DNA of 64,000 nt. It comes from Vibrio cyclitrophicus (GTDB lineage Bacteria > Pseudomonadota > Gammaproteobacteria > Enterobacterales > Vibrionaceae). Below the pieces are notes generated by a model that worked only from the letters and a program-made list of their open reading frames with translations, was not told where the DNA came from and searched no databases. This document shows positions 41,916 to 51,562 of the stretch, in pieces (positions within the stretch are counted from its first letter, which is position 1; each line of letters starts with the position of its first letter). The stretch is from assembly GCF_024347435.1 (NCBI RefSeq), contig NZ_AP025481.1:1663823-1727822 (forward strand), in the 5' to 3' direction. The position numbers and the translations under genes were made by a program.

Positions 41916-44771
41916 CTATTGCGCCACTTCGTCAACCAAGTACAAGATTGATTGATACGGAATGCCACTGTGATGTGATAAACCAATCTCACAGGTTCGG
42001 CTGTTGCTGAATCCGCGAGTGCAGTTGCTCGGCACTTGTTCTTTGAGTGGATGTACTGCCGCCTCATTCAGCTCTGGTGTGGTAAAGCCTTTATCACCCG
42101 CCCAACCACAACATTGAATATGCTCTGGAACAATCACTTCTTCGGTACAGGCTTTAGCAAGGTTTAACATTGCACCTTCTAAACCCATTCGGCGAGAGCT
42201 ACAAGTGACATGCAGCATCACTGTCTCTTTAAGTGGCTCAAATGTTAGATGTTCAAGCAAATATTTGTTCACAAACCCTGTCGGCTCTAGCACCTCTAGT
42301 GGCTTGGTGAATTGCTCAATACTGCGTTTGGCACACGGGCTGGTGTCCATTAGTACTGGGTATTCACCTTGACGACTGGCTTGCCATAGCACTTCTTCCA
42401 ACTGCTGAGCCTTCGATTGAGCTAAGTCGGTCATGCCTTTGCTGTCATAAGGCATACCACAACATTGGTCATCGAGCTTCTTCGGAAGAATAACCTCAAA
42501 TCCGGCTTTGTTAAGCAAAGACATGGTCACTTCAGTAAGAGGGCGTTGGTCGCCCGCATCACTCTGCTGTCCCATGGTGCGACTCGCACAGGAAGGGAGG
42601 TAGACCACCTTCTTATGATTGCTTGAGGATTCTGCCGTCACTGGTGATGAGACTAGCGAGTGGCTATTGGATTGCGGCATCTCAGGCATCCAAACGGGTG
42701 TCGCGCCTTTAGTCATTGAGCGTAGGCCGTTGGTTAGCTTGCCGACGGTATTTGCGCCTAGTACTTTGCTCGCCACTTGGTTGGTTTTGAGGCCAGCCTT
42801 GGTCAGCTTGGTGGTGGTCGAGAAGTGATCTGCTGTCCACTTAGCAATTGGAGTGAACTTTTCATATTTAGCGATACGAAGCTTCTTCACTAAATCGCCA
42901 GTGTTGATGCCTACAGGGCAACGCTCGGCACACAGGCCTGTTGCGGCGCAGGTATCAATACCTTGGTATTCAAACGTCTTCTCTAGCTCGCTTGCTTCTA
43001 TCTCTTCTCCTGCCGCACGACGGCGTTGTAGCTCGCGATATAAAACAATACGTTGGCGAGGTGATAGAGTCAGCGTACGAGACGGACACACAGGCTCACA
43101 GAATCCACATTCGATACAGCGGTCGACAAGGTCATCAGCTGCAGGCATCGGCTTTAGGTCTGTGATGTGGGAATTTGGATTGTCGTTGATGATAACGCCG
43201 GGGTTGAGTAGCCTTTCTGGATCGAACAGTGCTTTGATCTGTTGCATTAAGGCATAGCCATCTTTGCCCCATTCCAATTCTACATAAGGTGCCATGTTAC
43301 GGCCCGTACCGTGTTCCGCTTTCAAAGAGCCTTGGTATTTCACAGCGACTAGCTCGGCAACGTCATCCATGAATCCGCCGTAACGGTCGATCTCTTCTTG
43401 GCTATCGAAGCCTTGGGTAAACACAAAGTGCAGGTTGCCTTCGAGGGCGTGACCAAAAATGATCGCTTCGCTGTAGTCGTATTTGTCGAACAACTCTTGC
43501 AGCTCTCGAATACCATTAGCGAGGTTTTCGACAGGGAAAGCCACGTCTTCAATGATAACGGTCGTACCGACTTCACGCACTGCGCCAACTGCTGGGAACA
43601 TGCCTTTTCGAATGCCCCACAGAGTCGCGACTGTCTTTGGATCGGAAGTGAAAGGCACCGATTCAACAATCGTGTATTCAGTCAATGCGTCCAAAATTGA
43701 TTTACATTGTAAATCTAAGTCCTGCTGGGAGCTGGCGTGTGATTCAACCAAAATAGCCGCGGCTTCTAGATCCAAGCTTGGCATAAATGCAGGCATACCC
43801 GGTTTATCAGCCACTGAACGCAGTGCTCTGCCATCCATCAATTCAACGGCAGCAACGGGTGTTTTTGATAGCGTAGTAACGGCTTTACTTGCTTGTTCGA
43901 TGTCGGCAAACACCAACAGGGCCGAAGCTTTGTTTGGGTGTTCGATAACCGTGTTGTAGGTGATCTCTGCGATGAAGCCTAGCGTGCCTTCTGAGCCAAT
44001 CATCAGGTGTTTGATGATCTCAATTGGGTCGTGGTAATCGACCAATGCATTAAGCGCGTAGCCAGTGGTATTTTTGAGGCGGTACTTGTGGCGGATTCTG
44101 TCTGCCAGTTCTTGATTCGAGCTAGTCTGTCTGTGTAAATCAACAATACCTTCAAATAGCGCTTTGTGTGATTGCTTGAACGCCTCGACGCTGGCGTTAT
44201 CTGCTGTATCAAGTAGGGAACCATCACTCAATACGATTTTCATGCTCTCGACGGTGCGATAAGAGTTTTGCGCAGTACCACAACACATGCCACTGGCGTT
44301 ATTCGCCGCTATACCACCGATTTTACAAGTATTGATTGAAGCTGGATCTGGGCCGATTTTACGTTGGAAAGGGGCAAGGTATTTGTTGGCATCTGCGCCA
44401 ATCACACCGGGCTGAAGAATGATCTGATTGCCGTTATCGACAATCTCGTGGCCTCGCCAGTCGTCGGTTAGAGTGATGAGTACCGAGTCTGAAACGGCTT
44501 GCCCTGAAAGGCTAGTGCCCGCGGCGCGAAAGGTAAAATGAATGCCCAGCTCGCGACAGCTTTGAATGGTGAATATGACTTCGTCTAAGTTTTTGAGCCT
44601 TAGAACCATTTTCGGCACCAAGCGATAAAAACTCGCATCGGTGCCGTAAGCCAAGCGCTTTGCCTCTTGCGTGACAATGCGTTCCGTTTCTATTTTTTGA
44701 GCCAGTATCGCTTCAAGCTGCTGATAAGCTTGTGCGTCTATTACTCGCTCATGAGATGTGTTTGTCTCCAT
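41916..44771 (-). CDS. FAD- and Fe-S-dependent D-lactate dehydrogenase
   Basis: 951 residues. An FAD-binding PCMH domain (LAYGTDASFYRLVPKMV, FTFRAAGTSLSGQAVSDS, GGIAANNASGMCCG), an FAD-oxidase C-terminal domain (FGHALEGNLHFVFTQGFD), two 4Fe-4S motifs (CIECGFCEPVCPS and CAATGLCAERCPV) and two CCG domains (CCGMPYDSKG, CCGWAGDKGF). This is the architecture of the quinone-linked D-lactate dehydrogenase (Dld-II) of Shewanella and relatives. It oxidises D-lactate to pyruvate at the membrane. I chose the ATG at 44771 (METNTSHER), preceded by AAGGAAG. Last gene of the lactate cluster. Confidence 0.9.
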   Translation of the reverse strand: METNTSHERVIDAQAYQQLEAILAQKIETERIVTQEAKRLAYGTDASFYRLVPKMVLRLKNLDEVIFTIQSCRELGIHFTFRAAGTSLSGQAVSDSVLITLTDDWRGHEIVDNGNQIILQPGVIGADANKYLAPFQRKIGPDPASINTCKIGGIAANNASGMCCGTAQNSYRTVESMKIVLSDGSLLDTADNASVEAFKQSHKALFEGIVDLHRQTSSNQELADRIRHKYRLKNTTGYALNALVDYHDPIEIIKHLMIGSEGTLGFIAEITYNTVIEHPNKASALLVFADIEQASKAVTTLSKTPVAAVELMDGRALRSVADKPGMPAFMPSLDLEAAAILVESHASSQQDLDLQCKSILDALTEYTIVESVPFTSDPKTVATLWGIRKGMFPAVGAVREVGTTVIIEDVAFPVENLANGIRELQELFDKYDYSEAIIFGHALEGNLHFVFTQGFDSQEEIDRYGGFMDDVAELVAVKYQGSLKAEHGTGRNMAPYVELEWGKDGYALMQQIKALFDPERLLNPGVIINDNPNSHITDLKPMPAADDLVDRCIECGFCEPVCPSRTLTLSPRQRIVLYRELQRRRAAGEEIEASELEKTFEYQGIDTCAATGLCAERCPVGINTGDLVKKLRIAKYEKFTPIAKWTADHFSTTTKLTKAGLKTNQVASKVLGANTVGKLTNGLRSMTKGATPVWMPEMPQSNSHSLVSSPVTAESSSNHKKVVYLPSCASRTMGQQSDAGDQRPLTEVTMSLLNKAGFEVILPKKLDDQCCGMPYDSKGMTDLAQSKAQQLEEVLWQASRQGEYPVLMDTSPCAKRSIEQFTKPLEVLEPTGFVNKYLLEHLTFEPLKETVMLHVTCSSRRMGLEGAMLNLAKACTEEVIVPEHIQCCGWAGDKGFTTPELNEAAVHPLKEQVPSNCTRGFSNSRTCEIGLSHHSGIPYQSILYLVDEVAQ

Positions 44772-44816
44772 CTTTGCTTCCTTGTGCTTCTTATTTGGCA
44801 CTGATTTGTTTTTAAA

Positions 44817-44852
44817 CGGTGTCACAACGGCAGTGGAATTGCTGTGACACCG
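44817..44852 (-). other. Intercistronic hairpin before D-lactate dehydrogenase gene
   Basis: CGGTGTCACA (44817-44826) and TGTGACACCG (44843-44852) form a perfect 10-bp stem, with further GCA/TGC pairing in the loop. On the minus strand it is followed by TTTAAAAAC, so it may act as a partial terminator or mRNA-stabilising element. Confidence 0.6.
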
Positions 44853-44914
44853 ATTGAACTTCAGTCGAAGTAGACCAAAGCATTAGTTTGAATCTAAATC
44901 AGAATCGTGGCGGC

Positions 44915-46054
44915 TTAATCTAGCCCTACCAATGATTCACGGGTTAAGTCTTTGATTGTCTTTGCGCCCGTCAGTGTCATGGCTACGCGCATCTCTTTGT
45001 CGTACAGATCAAGTAGGTTCTCAACGCCTGCTTGTCCTTGTGCTGCTAATGCGTAGACGAAAGAACGGCCAAGTAGGGTGCAGTCTGCGCCCATCGCCAT
45101 CATACGAACTACATCTAAGCCAGTACGAATACCAGAATCGACCAGAATCTTAGTGTCGCCTTTTACTGCATCTGCAATTGCAGGTAATGCTTTAGCACTT
45201 GATAGAACGCCATCAAGCTGACGACCACCGTGGTTTGAAACTACGATACCGTCTGCGCCAAATCTCACGGCGTCTTTTGCATCTTCTTCATCAAGAATGC
45301 CTTTGATGACCATCGGGCCGTCCCAGAAGTCACGGATCCACTCTAGGTCTTTCCATGAAATCGACGGGTCGAAGTTGTCACCCAACCAACCGATGTAGTC
45401 TTCCAGTTTGGTTGGAGAGCCGCGGTAAGTAGAGATATTGCCAAGGTCATGCGGTTTACCTAACAGGCCAACATCAACGGCCCAGCTAAGATGACGCATA
45501 GATTGAAATACGCGGCGTATTGCTGCATTTGGGCCACTCATTCCTGAGTGCATGTCACGGTAGCGAGCGCCGGGTACAGGCATGTCTACCGTAAAGACCA
45601 GTGTTGTCACGCCAGCCGCTTTTGCACGTTCCAATACGTTCTTCATGAAGCCGCGATCTTTTAACACGTAAAGCTGGAACCACATTGGGCGTTCAATCTT
45701 AGGTGCGACTTCTTCGATTGGGCATACCGATACGGTCGACATCGTAAAAGGGATGCCCTTGTTGTCGGCTGCTTTTGCTGCTTGGACTTCGCCACGTCGT
45801 GCGTACATACCCGTTAGGCCAACCGGAGCTAATGCAATCGGCATCGCCAGCTTTTCGCCGAACAATTCGGTTTCTAAATTTAGGTCCGACATGTCATTAA
45901 GTACACGCTGCTTGAGCGCGATCTCTGCAAGATCGGCCGTGTTGCGGCGTAGGGTATGTTCTCCGTAAGAACCGCCGTCAATGTAGTGAAAAAGAAACGG
46001 TGGTAATTTTGCTTTTGCTGCGGCGCGGTAATCAGTCGATGCGGATATGATCAT
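44915..46054 (-). CDS. lldD: L-lactate dehydrogenase (FMN, quinone)
   Basis: 379 residues, alpha-hydroxyacid oxidase family. [19 protein letters not shown] and [10 protein letters not shown] (catalytic His and Arg) are diagnostic; [19 protein letters not shown] binds FMN phosphate. It oxidises L-lactate to pyruvate and passes electrons to quinone at the inner membrane. It lies between the lactate permease gene and the D-lactate dehydrogenase gene on the same strand, so both enantiomers are covered. Confidence 0.95.
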   Translation of the reverse strand: MIISASTDYRAAAKAKLPPFLFHYIDGGSYGEHTLRRNTADLAEIALKQRVLNDMSDLNLETELFGEKLAMPIALAPVGLTGMYARRGEVQAAKAADNKGIPFTMSTVSVCPIEEVAPKIERPMWFQLYVLKDRGFMKNVLERAKAAGVTTLVFTVDMPVPGARYRDMHSGMSGPNAAIRRVFQSMRHLSWAVDVGLLGKPHDLGNISTYRGSPTKLEDYIGWLGDNFDPSISWKDLEWIRDFWDGPMVIKGILDEEDAKDAVRFGADGIVVSNHGGRQLDGVLSSAKALPAIADAVKGDTKILVDSGIRTGLDVVRMMAMGADCTLLGRSFVYALAAQGQAGVENLLDLYDKEMRVAMTLTGAKTIKDLTRESLVGLD

Positions 46055-46130
46055 AATTTCAGTCCTAAATTCTTGGGATGTTGCCCTTCTGTGAGAGCTT
46101 GGCTTGGGCTGCTTGTTATTCTTAATAAAG

Positions 46131-46235
46131 TGGCGTTAATACCCGAGGGTGTTGATGTGTTTTAGTATCCATTCCGAAACTCATCAACTGTCTTATTAGA
46201 CGGTGTTGCAGTCGGGGAATTGAGTATTAACGCCA
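46131..46235 (-). other. Structured spacer between lldP and lldD
   Basis: TGGCGTTAATAC (46131-46142) and GTATTAACGCCA (46224-46235) are perfect 12-bp arms. Inside, GTTGATG (46151-46157) pairs with CATCAAC (46182-46188), and GTCT/AGAC forms a small third stem. The RNA would fold as a multibranch structure between the two cistrons. No T-run follows. Confidence 0.65.
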
Positions 46236-46259
46236 AGTGCTTTTGTAACGACTTATGGT

Positions 46260-47951
46260 TTACATAAGTGCGTCTGTCATTTTGAAGCCGTAGATAACCA
46301 CTAGGCCGATGATTCCTGTCATTACTAAGTAGTAGAACGTTGGGATGATAGTCTTACGTAGTGTTGCGCCTTCGCGTCCTAACAAGCCTACGGTCGCCGA
46401 TGCGGCTACCACGTTGTGAATCGCAATCATGTTACCTGCTGCTGCACCAACGGCTTGCAGAGCAACAACCACAGCACTAGAGATAGACAGAGTTTGTGCT
46501 ACTTCTAATTGGAACTGGCTAAACATCATGTTTGAAACGGTGTTAGAACCCGCAATGAAAGCACCTAACGCACCGACCGTGGCGCTTAACGCTGGGAATG
46601 CGCCGCCGACTAGGTCTGCTGCAAAGTTTGCAGTTGTTACCGGCATACTGGCTAAATCAGCGCCGTTCACGCCAGAGTTAATGAAGATACGAACCATTGG
46701 GATGGTGAACACCAACACAAACCCAGCGCCTATAAGAGTCTTGCTCGATTCACCAAAGGCTTTAGCCAGTGGAGTTGTGCTGCGTGATTGCATTAGAACA
46801 GCAACCAGTGCCACGAATACCAAGATACCGCCAGGTAGATACAGAGGCTGAATCGCTGTACTTACGCCTGTTTCGCCAAGGATGTTGCTGAATGAAAGGC
46901 TAACGCTCTTAAGTAGGCCTTTGAACTCAGGGCTCACACGGCTAGCAACTAGAGTGACAGCGAGCAGCACGTAAGGTGCCCATGCCATCGCCATGCTCAT
47001 CTTTTTATGATCTTTGTTGTCGTCTAAATCGATCTTCAAAGAACCTAGCCATTCTGCTGGCCATTTATCTTCGCTTTCAAAATCCCATTTTGATTTAGGT
47101 ACTAGGAAGCCACGTTTTGCTGCCGTTACAACAATTGCAAGGCCAACCAAACCACCAATTAGTGATGGGAATTCAGCGCCAAGGAAAACACCTGTTAATG
47201 CGTAAGGAATGGTGAAAGCGGCACCTGCGAACAGTGCGAACGGTAGGATATCAAGACCTTCAGTCCAGCTCTTGTTCTTACCGAAGAAGCGAGTCAGCAT
47301 CATCGCCATCAATACAGGAATCATCACACCAACGCAGGCGTGGATGATCGCTACACTTGACGTAATTTGCTGTAGATAAGCGTCCCATGTTGAACCATTT
47401 GCAATCAGGCTTTCACCAATGTTGTGCGTATCCAAACCTTTGTTTACGCCAACAATGATAGGTGTACCAACCGCGCCGAATGATACTGGCGTAGATTGAA
47501 TCATCATACCCATCAGTACCGCGGCTAATGCTGGGAAGCCGATGGCAACCAACAATGGAGCGGCGATTGCAGCGGGTGTACCGAAGCCGGATGCGCCTTC
47601 AATGAATGAACCAAAACACCAAGCGATGATGATCGCTTGTACACGACGGTCTGCTGATATGTCAGTAAAGCCGTTACGGATGGTGGTGATAGCTCCGGTG
47701 TGTTTCAAAGTGTTTAATAAGAAGATGGCGCCAAACACAATCCAGAGAACCGACACGGTTATGCCGAAGCCTTGGAATACTGAAGCTAACACGCGAGTGC
47801 TAGACATATCCCAAGCAAATAGGGCGATAGCAACGGTTAATGCAAATGCCACTGGCATCGCTTTTTTTGCTGGCCAGTTAAGGCCAACCAGCAGAATCGC
47901 TGCAACAACTATTGGCGAAAAGGCCAATAGAGCTAGTAGGGTTTCACTCAT
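46260..47951 (-). CDS. lldP: L-lactate permease (LctP family)
   Basis: 563 residues, about 13-14 membrane segments. [30 protein letters not shown] is the family hallmark; [14 protein letters not shown] and [24 protein letters not shown] are the second conserved block. It imports L- and D-lactate (and glycolate) with protons. First gene of the leftward lactate cluster, divergent from a LysR-type gene. Confidence 0.95.
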   Translation of the reverse strand: MSETLLALLAFSPIVVAAILLVGLNWPAKKAMPVAFALTVAIALFAWDMSSTRVLASVFQGFGITVSVLWIVFGAIFLLNTLKHTGAITTIRNGFTDISADRRVQAIIIAWCFGSFIEGASGFGTPAAIAAPLLVAIGFPALAAVLMGMMIQSTPVSFGAVGTPIIVGVNKGLDTHNIGESLIANGSTWDAYLQQITSSVAIIHACVGVMIPVLMAMMLTRFFGKNKSWTEGLDILPFALFAGAAFTIPYALTGVFLGAEFPSLIGGLVGLAIVVTAAKRGFLVPKSKWDFESEDKWPAEWLGSLKIDLDDNKDHKKMSMAMAWAPYVLLAVTLVASRVSPEFKGLLKSVSLSFSNILGETGVSTAIQPLYLPGGILVFVALVAVLMQSRSTTPLAKAFGESSKTLIGAGFVLVFTIPMVRIFINSGVNGADLASMPVTTANFAADLVGGAFPALSATVGALGAFIAGSNTVSNMMFSQFQLEVAQTLSISSAVVVALQAVGAAAGNMIAIHNVVAASATVGLLGREGATLRKTIIPTFYYLVMTGIIGLVVIYGFKMTDALM

Positions 47952-48026
47952 GGGTACTTCCTCGTACTTGTTTTCAAACGTTCATGTTTGAAGTGAATAA
48001 CACGTTATTAGTTTTGTAGGTGTAAT

Positions 48027-48045
48027 CTGAATCTCGAGGATTCAG
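48027..48045. promoter_or_regulatory. Palindrome in the lldP/LysR divergent promoter
   Basis: CTGAATC-TCGAG-GATTCAG has perfect 7-bp arms and a self-complementary centre, 76 bp upstream of lldP. It fits the inverted-repeat layout expected for a LysR- or GntR-type regulator. Confidence 0.55.
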
Positions 48046-48198
48046 TTGTTGTAATTAGAGTCGCTTTATTTGTAATCGATGTGATTGCAAAAGCTGTTTT
48101 TGTAATTGTTTTGTTAATTTGGCGTGAATTTACCCCTTTATTTTTTATTGATATAGGGAAATAATGAAAATAATTAATTCCAAAATTGGCATAATCAG

Positions 48199-49116
48199 AT
48201 GCGAGCAGACGATTTGATCCTGTTTTCACAGGTCGTAGAATTGGGCAGTTTTAGTAAGGTTGCAGAGCAAAATAACCTTACAAATTCGGTAGTTAGTAAA
48301 AGAATTGCACGTTTGGAAGAAGAGATTGGCGTGCAATTATTGTATCGAACCACGCGTAAATTGACGCTTACCGAGGCAGGTAAGGCAATGCTACATAGCG
48401 CCAAAAATGTGAAGCAGGCGGCTCAAGAGGCTATGGACGCAGTTTCAGGCTTTGGTGAAAATGTCAGTGGTCATATCAAAATGTCAGTGCCTACTATCTC
48501 GGGGGATTTGATTCTTGCAGACGCTGTTGCCGAGTTTTGTAATATGCACCCAGGTTTAACGGTCGATATGTCTCTAAACAATCGCTTTGTCGATTTGGTT
48601 GAGGATGGTCTCGACTTGGTCATTCGAACCGGTTATTTGGAAGATTCCAGTTTAATTGCTCGTCATATCCTTGATTCGCAATGGGTGGTGTGTGCTTCTC
48701 CATCTTATATCGCCAAAAACGGTAAGCCGATGCAGCCCAAAGATTTGGTGGATCACAACTGCCTGCAATACGCTTATCAAACAACGGGCGCTAGTGAGTG
48801 GCAATTTCTACATAGTAAAGATGGCTTTACTGATAACGACAAATACATAGTGCGTGTTTCAGGCTCTTTTTCTACCGATAACGCGACAGCACTGCGTAAA
48901 GCCGCGTTGGGCGGTCATGGTGTTGCGTACGTGCCGCGTTGTCTGGTGTATCACGATATTAGAAATGGGCAGTTGGTGGATATCTTTCCAGATTTAGTTG
49001 GCAAGAAGCTCGGTATCTATGCGGTGTACCCCTTTACGCGCCAGCCACCGAACAAGATTAAGTTATTGATTGAACACATCAGAACACGTTACCTGACGAT
49101 TTCACATTATTTTTAA
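48199..49116 (+). CDS. LysR-family transcriptional regulator
   Basis: 305 residues. N-terminal winged helix: LILFSQVVELGSFSKVAEQ, NLTNSVVSKRIARLEEEIG, LLYRTTRKLTLTEAG. The effector domain (GHIKMSVPTISGDLILADAV, LDLVIRTGYLEDSSLIA) resembles the CrgA/DsdC-like group. Divergent from lldP across a 247-base promoter holding a palindrome, so it probably regulates lactate uptake. The prolyl oligopeptidase gene follows 11 bases later and may be co-transcribed. Confidence 0.9.
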   Translation: MRADDLILFSQVVELGSFSKVAEQNNLTNSVVSKRIARLEEEIGVQLLYRTTRKLTLTEAGKAMLHSAKNVKQAAQEAMDAVSGFGENVSGHIKMSVPTISGDLILADAVAEFCNMHPGLTVDMSLNNRFVDLVEDGLDLVIRTGYLEDSSLIARHILDSQWVVCASPSYIAKNGKPMQPKDLVDHNCLQYAYQTTGASEWQFLHSKDGFTDNDKYIVRVSGSFSTDNATALRKAALGGHGVAYVPRCLVYHDIRNGQLVDIFPDLVGKKLGIYAVYPFTRQPPNKIKLLIEHIRTRYLTISHYF

Positions 49117-49127
49117 TAAGGATCACG

Positions 49128-51188
49128 ATGAGCTATTTAAAAGAGTATCAATATCCAATCACCAACAAACAGATCGTCAGCGATGACTATTTTAGCCAGA
49201 TAATCGAAGACCCGTATCGTTGGTTAGAAGACGACAGAAGTGATGAAACCGCCCAATGGGTGGAGAGTCAAAATGAAATCACGTTCGATTACCTTGCTCA
49301 AATTCCGTATCGCGCTGAATTGCGAGAAAGGCTGGCGAAAGCGCAAGACTATAAAAAGAGCTCGCAGCCGTTTGTACGAGGAGATTACACCTACTTCTAT
49401 AAGAACGATGGCTTGCAGAATCACAGTATTCTCTATCGTCAGAAAGAAGGTCAGCCGATGGAAGTATTCCTAGATCCGAACACTTTCTCGGAAGATGGCA
49501 CTACATCTCTGGGTTCGGTGTCGTTTTCTAAAGATTACAGCCTAGTGGCATACAGCATTTCAGGGGGTGGTAGTGACTGGCGTAAGATCTTTGTGATTGA
49601 TACTGAGACTAAAAAGCAGCTTGAAGCCGAAATCACAGACGCTAAATTTACCGGTATTTCTTGGTTGGGTAATCGTGGCTTTTATTACTCTAGCTACGAT
49701 AAACCAGACGGTAGTCAGCTTTCAGCTCGTACTGATCAACATAAGCTGTATTTTCATGAATTGGGTACCGAGCAAGCCAGCGACAAAGTGATTTTTGGTG
49801 AAAATAGTACTGAGCAACATCGCTATGTTTCGGGTTACACCACCGAAGACGACCGCTATTTGATCATTCTAGGGCAAGAGTCGACGTCGGGAAATCGCCT
49901 GTTCTATATCGATTTAAACTCACAGGAACAATCACTGAACACGCTGATTGATCATGTTGATAGCGACACTTACCTCATAGATAATCGAGATGAAGTCTTT
50001 ATTCTGTATACCAATCTCGATGCGCCGAACGGCAAGGTGGTGAGCTTTGATAATCGCAGTAAACAGTGGCTTGATATCATTTCCGAAAAACCACAACCAT
50101 TAGATATCAGCGCAGGTGGCGGTTACTTATTTGCACATTACATGGTGGATGTGGTGTCTAAGATTGAGCAGTTGGATTACCAAGGAAACATCGTTCGTGA
50201 AATCCACTTACCAGGTCTCGGAACGACCAGCGGCTTAGGTGGAAAAAAAGAGCAAACTCAGCTTTATTACACCTTTACCAACTATGTAACGCCGCCAACG
50301 ATTTTCTCTTTTGATGTTGAATCAGGCAGCTCTGAAATCTACCAAAGCTCTGAGTCTCCGTTTGAATCGGACAAGTTTGAGTCTAAACAAGTCTTCTATA
50401 CCTCGAAGGATGGCACTCAGGTACCTATGCTTATCTCTTATAAAAAGGGATTAGTGTTAGATGGTAATAATCCAACTATGTTGTACGCCTATGGCGGCTT
50501 TAACGTGAGCCTAACGCCTTCTTTCTCGGGTACGGTGGGCAGTTGGTTGGAATTGGGAGGTGTGTATGCAGTGCCGAACTTACGTGGTGGTGGCGAATAC
50601 GGCAAGGCGTGGCACAAAGCTGGCACTCAGCAGCAAAAGCAGAATGTGTTTGACGACTTCATTGCCGCAGCCGAGTTCTTAATCGCAGAAAAGTACACCA
50701 GCCGCGACAAGCTGGCGATTCGCGGCGGTTCTAACGGTGGTTTGCTGGTGGGTGCTTGTATGACACAAAGGCCTGAGCTTTTCCAAGTGGCTCTGCCTGC
50801 TGTTGGGGTGCTAGATATGCTGCGTTACCACACCTTCACGTCTGGTGAAGGCTGGGCGTACGACTACGGTACATCAGCGCAAAACAAAGAGATGTTTGAA
50901 TACTTGCTTGGTTACTCACCCGTTCACAATGTAGTACATGGCACAGACTATCCAGCGACTCTGGTGACGACCGCAGATCACGACGACCGCGTAGTACCAG
51001 CGCACTCTTATAAGTTTATTGCTGAATTGCAAGATAAGCATAAAGGCAGTGCGCCCGTCATGATTCGTATTGATGTCAATGCAGGCCATGGTGCCGGAAT
51101 GCCGTTGAGTAAAGCGATCGATCTCACTACTGATATTTATGCATTTACTCTGTTCAATATGGGGATAGAGTCCATAGATTCACTTTAG
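49128..51188 (+). CDS. Prolyl oligopeptidase-family serine peptidase (S9)
   Basis: 686 residues, no signal peptide, so cytosolic. An N-terminal seven-bladed propeller (about 70-420) is followed by the alpha/beta-hydrolase domain. The nucleophile is Ser535 in IRGGSNGGLLVGA, Asp lies in TADHDDRVVPAHS and His in NAGHGAGMP. The opening EDPYRWLEDDRSDETAQWVE is the conserved S9A start. It cleaves short peptides after proline. Placed directly after the LysR gene; a strong terminator follows at 51231. Confidence 0.93.
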   Translation: MSYLKEYQYPITNKQIVSDDYFSQIIEDPYRWLEDDRSDETAQWVESQNEITFDYLAQIPYRAELRERLAKAQDYKKSSQPFVRGDYTYFYKNDGLQNHSILYRQKEGQPMEVFLDPNTFSEDGTTSLGSVSFSKDYSLVAYSISGGGSDWRKIFVIDTETKKQLEAEITDAKFTGISWLGNRGFYYSSYDKPDGSQLSARTDQHKLYFHELGTEQASDKVIFGENSTEQHRYVSGYTTEDDRYLIILGQESTSGNRLFYIDLNSQEQSLNTLIDHVDSDTYLIDNRDEVFILYTNLDAPNGKVVSFDNRSKQWLDIISEKPQPLDISAGGGYLFAHYMVDVVSKIEQLDYQGNIVREIHLPGLGTTSGLGGKKEQTQLYYTFTNYVTPPTIFSFDVESGSSEIYQSSESPFESDKFESKQVFYTSKDGTQVPMLISYKKGLVLDGNNPTMLYAYGGFNVSLTPSFSGTVGSWLELGGVYAVPNLRGGGEYGKAWHKAGTQQQKQNVFDDFIAAAEFLIAEKYTSRDKLAIRGGSNGGLLVGACMTQRPELFQVALPAVGVLDMLRYHTFTSGEGWAYDYGTSAQNKEMFEYLLGYSPVHNVVHGTDYPATLVTTADHDDRVVPAHSYKFIAELQDKHKGSAPVMIRIDVNAGHGAGMPLSKAIDLTTDIYAFTLFNMGIESIDSL

Positions 51189-51230
51189 CGAATACTTGAT
51201 CTTAGATAATTAGGTATTTGACTCAGACCA

Positions 51231-51267
51231 AAAGCCCTCAAAATCTACCTTAGATTTTGAGGGCTTT
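51231..51267 (+). terminator. Terminator after prolyl oligopeptidase
   Basis: A perfect 17-bp stem (51231-51247 with 51251-51267) with loop CCT, ending in CTTTC. The short T-run is compensated by the long stem. Confidence 0.85.
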
Positions 51268-51357
51268 CATATATATGAAAATCAATCAAAATTGCACCCT
51301 GTTCTTGTCTCTTTACCACACCCTTTTTCGTGATAGTGGCCACCATTACTGATGAAA

Positions 51358-51371
51358 TGAAAGCGATTTCA
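51358..51371. promoter_or_regulatory. LacI-type operator before porin gene
   Basis: TGAAAGCGATTTCA matches the TGnAAGCGnTTnCA palindrome also found at 55392, 55491 and 57934. It lies about 190 bp upstream of the porin start. The surrounding 295-base spacer (51268-51562) holds no gene. Confidence 0.65.
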
Positions 51372-51562
51372 AGCTGTATTATTGCGAATTTCTACGTCTA
51401 TCTACCTGATTGTAAATAGATAACTATATCTGGTGATAACTCTAAAAGTTTCATGGCATTTGGGCTGATTTATCAGTGTGAACAGCAACTAACTTTTCAA
51501 CGCTTTCATTGCTTAATATTTCCCTGTTCGATGAAAACTCAAAAAAATAATAGGGAAATAAA

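Noticed and set aside
43398..43959. Long frames antisense to the D-lactate dehydrogenase gene
   Set aside because: The minus-strand gene is continuous and well conserved over this part; the opposite frames match nothing and lack ribosome-binding sites.
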